A stretch of 26,145 nt of DNA. It comes from a virus. Under the pieces are notes generated by a model that saw nothing but the letters and a program-made list of their open reading frames with translations, had not been told where the DNA came from and searched no databases. The stretch is from positions 1 to 26,145 of IMG/VR virus record IMGVR_UViG_3300042934_000995; one strand, given 5' to 3'. Each line of letters starts with the position of its first letter. Positions within the stretch are counted from its first letter, which is position 1. This document shows, one piece after another, positions 21,732 through 26,145 of this stretch. The translations under genes and the position numbers were made by a program.

Positions 21732-21756
21732 AAGTTAGTTAACTAACTAACTTACT
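21729..21756. promoter_or_regulatory. inverted-repeat operator over the RM operon -10
   Basis: AGTAAGTTAG (21729-21738) and CTAACTTACT (21747-21756) are perfect inverted copies around an 8-base centre. Inside lies a second perfect palindrome AGTTAGTTAACTAACT (21733-21748). It begins in the -10 and covers the start site. It is a natural target for the HTH protein encoded next. Confidence 0.72.
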
Positions 21757-21771
21757 TTTAGGGGTGGTAAT

Positions 21772-22140
21772 TTGCCAAGAAAAATTCTTTGTTCCATGGG
21801 GTCGTTTGGTGAGCTTCTTTCTGAAATGATAGAAGAAAAGAATATGACCAAAACAAAATTCTATGAAGAATTAGGTATATCAAAAACATATTTTTTTGAT
21901 GTCTTAAAAGGTAGAGTAGTACCGCCATGTAGTGAAATGCAATTTAGGATTATACAAATACTACAGCCATCTGTAGAAAAGAGAAAACAATTCTTTGAAC
22001 TTGCAGCAGAAAAACGAAATGAAATGCCTGCTGATATTGTGTGGTACTACCGGTCGCAAAATAACCGAAATAAAATAAGAAAGAGTATAGACTATTCAGA
22101 ACTTCTAAAATCCGGAGGAAAAAATAATGCTGTTGAATGA
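21772..22140 (+). CDS. XRE-type HTH protein, likely controller of the RM operon
   Basis: 122 aa, TTG start after AGGGGTGG; ATG 21796 is an alternative. The Cro/CI-like helix-turn-helix spans about 11-50: FGELLSEMIEEKNMTKTKFY, ELGISKTYFFDVLKGRVVPP. The rest is helical and basic. It heads an operon with the RM and S genes and overlaps the RM gene by 14 bases. The inverted repeat over the operon's -10 suggests autoregulation in the manner of C proteins of type II systems. It is longer than classical C proteins (~80-100 aa). Control function is inference from position. Confidence 0.78.
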   Translation: MPRKILCSMGSFGELLSEMIEEKNMTKTKFYEELGISKTYFFDVLKGRVVPPCSEMQFRIIQILQPSVEKRKQFFELAAEKRNEMPADIVWYYRSQNNRNKIRKSIDYSELLKSGGKNNAVE

Positions 22141-24109
22141 TATTTTTAAAAATACTAATTACGAGGATTCTTTGTTTAGCGATGAGGTGAGAACAGCTAT
22201 TGAATCATCGATTTTTACAAAATTTGTCCGTGGATCAGAAGTACCATATATAGGATGCTTAGTGCGCAAAAAGGATATTAAATTGACACCGGAAGAAGCT
22301 GTTCGTCAGCTGTATATTTATAGATTGATTAATGAATATGGCTATCCTATTGATAGAATTCAGTTGGAAACGCCAATTCATTTTGGAAGAGAGGTAAAAA
22401 GAGCGGATATAACTATTATGGATAAAGACCGTAATATGGTACCGTATATTATAGTCGAACTTAAAAAACCTAAACTAACGGACGGCAAGGAGCAGCTGAA
22501 ATCCTATTGTAATGCTACAGGTGCGCCTATTGGAGTTTGGACAAATGGTGAGCAGATATCCTGCTATAATAGAAAAGACCCAAATTTTTTTGAGTCAATT
22601 ACCGATATTCCTAAGGCTACACAAAAATTATCTGATATTTTAAACGAAAAATTTACCTATGAAGACTTAAAGAAAAGAGATAAAATCAGTATCGAACGAC
22701 GCTCTCTCCGTAACTTGATTAAAGAAATGGAAGATGAAGTGCTTGCAAGTGCAGGTGTTGATTCATTTGAAGAAATTTTTAAACTTATTTTCGCAAAACT
22801 TTACGATGAACTTATCTGTGCCAACGATAAAACAGCATATTTACATTTTCGCAATAGCGGAGATACTGATTTTGAATTAAAAGTTAAAATTCAAGCTTTG
22901 TTTGACGATGCAAAAAAGAAGTGGGAAGGTGTTTTTGTCGATGAAAGCAAAATTCTGCTTTCACCCTCTCATCTTGCCGTTTGTGTTTCCACTTTGCAGG
23001 ATATTAAGCTTTTTAACAATAATCTCGATGTCGTTGACGATGCTTTTGAATACCTGATGAGCAAAGCACAAAAGGGCGAAAAAGGACAATACTTTACACC
23101 TCGTTATGTCATTGATATGTGCGTAAAAATGATGAATCCATCTGCTAAGGATAAAATCATTGATACAGCTTGCGGAAGTTCTGGTTTTACTGTACACAGC
23201 ATTTTTAAAGTGTGGAAAGATATTCGTCGTGAAAAGGGCTTAGAAGAGGGAGAGGGCTTTACTGCAGCAGAGAGAATAATAGAAGAAAAAACCTTCGTCC
23301 GAGATAATGTATTCGCTATTGATTTTGACGAAAAGACTGTACGCGTTGCTCGTACACTCAATTTAATTGCTGGCGATGGACAAACAAATGTATTGCACCT
23401 CAATACACTTGATTACTCTCGATGGAACGAAATCACCAAGCAGGAAGACTGGAACGATACATATAATGAAGGATTCAAGAAATTAAAAAAGCTACAACCA
23501 AAAGGTAGTAATGATTACAGTCAGTTTGACTTTGACCTTGTTATGGCAAATCCCCCTTTTGCAGGTGATATTAAAGAAAATACTATTCTTTCCCATTATG
23601 AACTTGCTAAGAATGATAAAGGTAAGTGGCAAAAGGCTGTTGGCAGAGATATTCTATTTATTGAGCGCAATTTGAATTTTTTGAAGCCAGGCGGAAGAAT
23701 GGCGGTTGTATTACCGCAGGGTAGGTTCAATAATTCAAGCGATAAACAGATTCGTGAATTTATCGCTGAGCGCTGTCGCATTCTTGCTGTTGTAGGTCTT
23801 CATGGAAATGTTTTTAAACCTCACACTGGAACTAAAACCTCAGTTTTATTTGTGCAAAAGTGGGATGAAGTACTATGCCCGAAAAAAGAAGATTACCCTA
23901 TCTTTTTTGCTACAATGCAGAAACCAAGTAAAGATAATTCTGGCGATAAAATATATGTGAAAGATAAAAATGGAGAAATTTCCCTAGATTCGCACAAGCA
24001 TTTTATTGTTGATCATGATCTATATAATCACGATGGTCTAACACAGGATGGTATTGCCGAAGCATTTATTGAATTTGCGAAAAAGGAAGGTTTAAGTTTT
24101 TTTCGATAA
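22127..24109 (+). CDS. fused restriction nuclease/N6-adenine methyltransferase (BcgI-like RM subunit)
   Basis: 660 aa, ATG after GGAGG. N-terminal HSDR_N-like nuclease: Glu81 (QLETPIHFG), Asp94 (RADITIMD), Glu111-Leu-Lys113 (IIVELKKPK) and QLKSY at 123-127, i.e. the PD-(D/E)XK site with QxxxY. Residues ~165-310 are helical linker like HsdM N-termini. Methyltransferase: GQYFTPRYV (320-328), SAM motif DTACGSSGF (346-354), and catalytic NPPF (475-478). No DEAD helicase motor exists in the window. With a separate S gene next, the organisation equals BcgI-type (type IIB) enzymes: one chain cuts and methylates, the other reads DNA. It ends after a run of seven T (see junction). Confidence 0.85.
   Translation: MLLNDIFKNTNYEDSLFSDEVRTAIESSIFTKFVRGSEVPYIGCLVRKKDIKLTPEEAVRQLYIYRLINEYGYPIDRIQLETPIHFGREVKRADITIMDKDRNMVPYIIVELKKPKLTDGKEQLKSYCNATGAPIGVWTNGEQISCYNRKDPNFFESITDIPKATQKLSDILNEKFTYEDLKKRDKISIERRSLRNLIKEMEDEVLASAGVDSFEEIFKLIFAKLYDELICANDKTAYLHFRNSGDTDFELKVKIQALFDDAKKKWEGVFVDESKILLSPSHLAVCVSTLQDIKLFNNNLDVVDDAFEYLMSKAQKGEKGQYFTPRYVIDMCVKMMNPSAKDKIIDTACGSSGFTVHSIFKVWKDIRREKGLEEGEGFTAAERIIEEKTFVRDNVFAIDFDEKTVRVARTLNLIAGDGQTNVLHLNTLDYSRWNEITKQEDWNDTYNEGFKKLKKLQPKGSNDYSQFDFDLVMANPPFAGDIKENTILSHYELAKNDKGKWQKAVGRDILFIERNLNFLKPGGRMAVVLPQGRFNNSSDKQIREFIAERCRILAVVGLHGNVFKPHTGTKTSVLFVQKWDEVLCPKKEDYPIFFATMQKPSKDNSGDKIYVKDKNGEISLDSHKHFIVDHDLYNHDGLTQDGIAEAFIEFAKKEGLSFFR
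24097..24109 (+). promoter_or_regulatory. T7 run at the RM/S junction: possible -1 slippage site
   Basis: Seven T (24097-24103) in AGT TTT TTT CGA TAA contain the heptamer T TTT TTT in phase with the RM frame, two codons before its stop. A -1 shift there enters the S frame without any stop, giving FF-SISPSVKPFNEAKYK and on to 25560. Confidence 0.45.
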
Positions 24110-24153
24110 GCCCATCTGTTAAACCTTTCAATGAAGCCAAATATAAGGCATTG

Positions 24154-25560
24154 ATGGATGGGCTGGAAGCAGTAGAAATTAGCTTCGCTCAGATTACTAA
24201 ACATAAATATTATCGTTTAGATAATGAGTATTTTTTAAAACAATATCTGTTAAATGAAGCTCAAATTCAGTCCTTTGGATATAAACAAATAAGCGATATT
24301 GCTTATAAAATAACAGATTTTGGAGCATATTCACAAACCAATTTTATAGAGCTATATGAAAAGGGAATAAATTTTTTTAGAAATCAAGATGTAAAAGAAA
24401 ATTGGATCGATTTTTTGGGATGTGCCAAAATTAGTCATAACGCTTATGAAAAGTTAACATTGAAGTTAGAAGAAGGAGATATTCTCATTCCTAGAGCAGG
24501 TACATTAGGAAATGCGGCAGTGGTTTCATCTGATTGTTTACCCGCTACAGCAAATCAAAATTTAGCTGTTATTAGAAATTTAAAGAGCTTTTTACCCAAT
24601 TATGTATCGACCGTTTTGTCTTCAAGACTTGGGAAATTACAGATAAGTAGGACATCTACAGGCAATGTTCAACAATGGCTAAATTTGGAAACAATAAGCA
24701 ACATAAAGATTCCTTCTACTTCACTGCTATTTCAGAAACAAATACAGTGTACAGTTAATAAAGGTGTTGATTTAGCTAAGAAGGCAGCTAATATATATTC
24801 TCAAACTGAACAATTCTTACTCTCAGAACTTGATATGACTGATTTCACACCTTCTTTAGAAGATGTAGCAGTTAAGTTATTCTCTGATAGTTTTGGCAAA
24901 AGTGGTCGCCTTGATGCGGAATACTACCAACCAAAGTATGAAGATTATATGTGGCATGTAAAAGCATATTCAGGCGGATATACTACAATAAATGATAAAT
25001 TCAGACAAGTGACAACAAAATATCAAAAAACAGAGCATGAATATCCATATATTGAAATTAGTGACATAAATGTAGGCGATGGTTCATTTTCTTTCAATAT
25101 TATACCATCAGAAAAATTGCCTGCAAACGCCAAAATTAAAGTATCTCTATATGATCTGCTTATTTCTAAGGTCAGACCTTACCGTGGAGCAGTTTCAATA
25201 ATCAATCATAAAATTGATAACTTAATTGTGAGTGGTGCATTTACAGTTTTACATGAAAAATCTGATTATCCAGTAGAGACACTTTCTGTTTTGTTAAGAA
25301 CTACAGTATACAAAGATTGGTTCTTAAAATGGAATGTTGGCACTTCTTATCCAGTAATCAAAGATGAAGATGTTCTAAATCTACCTATACCGCTGTTCAA
25401 AGATGAGATACATGTGAAGATTAAGGAAAACATTGTAAGTGCATATATTCTCCGAGATCAATCTGAACAATTGCTAGAAAATGCGAAAAGAGCGGTTGAA
25501 ATAGCGATAGAGCAAAGCGAGGATAAAGCTATAAAGTGGCTTGAAAATGTAAGTATATAA
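24154..25560 (+). CDS. specificity subunit (HsdS-like, two target-recognition repeats)
   Basis: 468 aa from ATG 24154 (weak AAGG 5 nt upstream; TTG 24151 also possible). Two half-repeats each begin RLDxEY: RLDNEYFLKQY (about residue 21) and RLDAEYYQPKY (about 252). Each is followed by a target-recognition domain with LEEGDILIPRAGTLGNAAVV or 'DLLISKVRPYRGAVSI' and ends in a long helix (NKGVDLAKKAANIYSQTEQF; ENIVSAYILRDQSEQLLENA). It directs the RM subunit to a bipartite site. The reading frame is open and protein-like for 50 bases before the start (PSVKPFNEAKYKALMDGLEA), so the natural N-terminus may lie upstream, reached by a -1 shift from the RM gene. Confidence 0.88.
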   Translation: MDGLEAVEISFAQITKHKYYRLDNEYFLKQYLLNEAQIQSFGYKQISDIAYKITDFGAYSQTNFIELYEKGINFFRNQDVKENWIDFLGCAKISHNAYEKLTLKLEEGDILIPRAGTLGNAAVVSSDCLPATANQNLAVIRNLKSFLPNYVSTVLSSRLGKLQISRTSTGNVQQWLNLETISNIKIPSTSLLFQKQIQCTVNKGVDLAKKAANIYSQTEQFLLSELDMTDFTPSLEDVAVKLFSDSFGKSGRLDAEYYQPKYEDYMWHVKAYSGGYTTINDKFRQVTTKYQKTEHEYPYIEISDINVGDGSFSFNIIPSEKLPANAKIKVSLYDLLISKVRPYRGAVSIINHKIDNLIVSGAFTVLHEKSDYPVETLSVLLRTTVYKDWFLKWNVGTSYPVIKDEDVLNLPIPLFKDEIHVKIKENIVSAYILRDQSEQLLENAKRAVEIAIEQSEDKAIKWLENVSI

Positions 25561-25630
25561 AATGATTGTAAAAAAAGAACGGATTAATTTAATGTCATTA
25601 AGTTAACCGTCATGTAACAAATAGAATTAT

Positions 25631-25669
25631 AGTCAATTGAAAGTTTATGTGCTTTCAATTGACTTTTTT
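25631..25669 (+). terminator. strong intrinsic terminator of the RM operon
   Basis: A 13-bp perfect stem AGTCAATTGAAAG / CTTTCAATTGACT with loop TTTATGTG is followed by TTTTTT. Confidence 0.92.
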
Positions 25670-25731
25670 CTTTCCATATCCTTATTTATTGTGCGCAAAT
25701 AAAGAGAGACATTTCTCTGCTAAAAAATATT

Positions 25732-25854
25732 TCACAGGTTCAAGTTTTGACCATTACCTGCCGTTGAAAGCAAAACATTAAGCATTTCTTTGAAATCTAG
25801 GTTTCTTTTTAAAGTGTAAATGCTAGTCTTATGATTAACAAAAATAATTTTCTT
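25732..25854 (-). pseudogene. possible C-terminal fragment of an unknown protein
   Basis: On the minus strand, 40 codons with no stop read YTLKRNLDFKEMLNVLLSTA, GNGQNLNL and then TGA. The sequence looks protein-like, but has no start with a ribosome site, and TAA stands in frame two codons upstream of the first residue given. Family not recognised. It could be chance in AT-rich DNA. Confidence 0.25.
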
Positions 25855-26045
25855 AGTTTAAATTGGATATTTAAATAATCAGTTCCGCTAATAAAATTAG
25901 GTGGTGTAATTATAGAATTTTGTCTAGACAAAGAAGTAATTTGTGATAATAATTGAGAATTCTTGCTATACTTATATTAAACATAAAATTGGAATAGTCA
26001 AAGTTTTCTATTGATTAAATATGACATATTTTATTAGAATAGGTA

Positions 26046-26073
26046 TTTACAATTTTTAGAAATAGAGTATACT
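26046..26073 (+). promoter_or_regulatory. promoter candidate toward the right end
   Basis: TTTACA (26046-26051) and TATACT (26068-26073) have 16-base spacing. The downstream gene is outside the window. Confidence 0.4.
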
Positions 26074-26145
26074 TATAATCAAGACATTAATATATTGAAA
26101 TTTCAACATAATATTATTACAGATAACCCCTTGGAACGCATTCTT

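Larger units (their letters stand above)
25674..26145. other. AT-rich stretch without an intact gene
   Basis: No complete gene with a ribosome site was seen on either strand in these ~470 bases. Present are a possible minus-strand gene fragment (25732-25854), a 14-bp palindrome TTTGTCTAGACAAA (25919-25932), two copies of TATACTTATA (25967-25976 and 26068-26077), and a promoter candidate TTTACA-16-TATACT (26046-26073) pointing out of the window. Confidence 0.6.

Overview
The window is a 26 kb stretch of an AT-rich Firmicutes (most likely Clostridia) siphovirus genome or prophage. The evidence is strong AGGAGG-type ribosome sites, several TTG starts, TATAAT promoters, a GAAC-N4-GTTC (Bacillus/Clostridium-type) SOS box, S-layer-homology (SLH) segments on wall-active enzymes, and an HK97-like late gene order. 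No host chromosome genes and no attachment site are certain, so free phage versus prophage is open.

Layout. 1-2.6 kb is the end of an early/regulatory region: a 43-aa peptide gene, an ArpU/sigma-like late regulator, a small membrane protein with its own promoter and terminator, a short tyrosine recombinase, and a second self-contained cassette (a fibre-type beta domain plus a 47-aa membrane peptide). 2.65-8.5 kb is packaging and head: HNH nuclease, zinc-ribbon protein, small and large terminase, portal, Clp-type protease and major capsid. 8.5-11.5 kb is neck and tail tube, ending in a tail assembly chaperone gene pair joined by a -1 frameshift signal (A AAA AAC plus a downstream stem). 11.5-18.25 kb holds the tape measure, tail tip, fibre and small accessory proteins. 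18.25-20.28 kb is wall attack and lysis: a subtilase with an SLH domain, a holin and an M23 endopeptidase.

Beyond lysis is an accessory region. A minus-strand gene encodes only the LexA-type DNA-binding domain, and its promoter carries an SOS box exactly between -35 and -10. It is divergent from a Dam-type adenine methylase. The pair lies between the intact endolysin 3' end and a broken second endolysin 3' end that has its own terminator. Next comes a restriction-modification operon: an HTH protein behind a TTGACA-17-TATAGT promoter with an inverted repeat over its -10, a fused PD-(D/E)XK nuclease/N6-adenine methyltransferase, and a two-repeat specificity subunit. No HsdR motor is visible, so this looks like a BcgI-type arrangement. 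A strong terminator closes it, and the last ~480 bases are AT-rich and without an intact gene.

Most notable: the LexA-domain-only gene with its SOS-box promoter; a run of seven T at the RM/S junction that could fuse the two proteins by a -1 shift; the tail chaperone frameshift signal; the SLH-subtilase with Asn at the usual catalytic Asp position; a 35-residue free copy of the fibre-anchor segment; and two moron-like cassettes sharing an identical promoter core.
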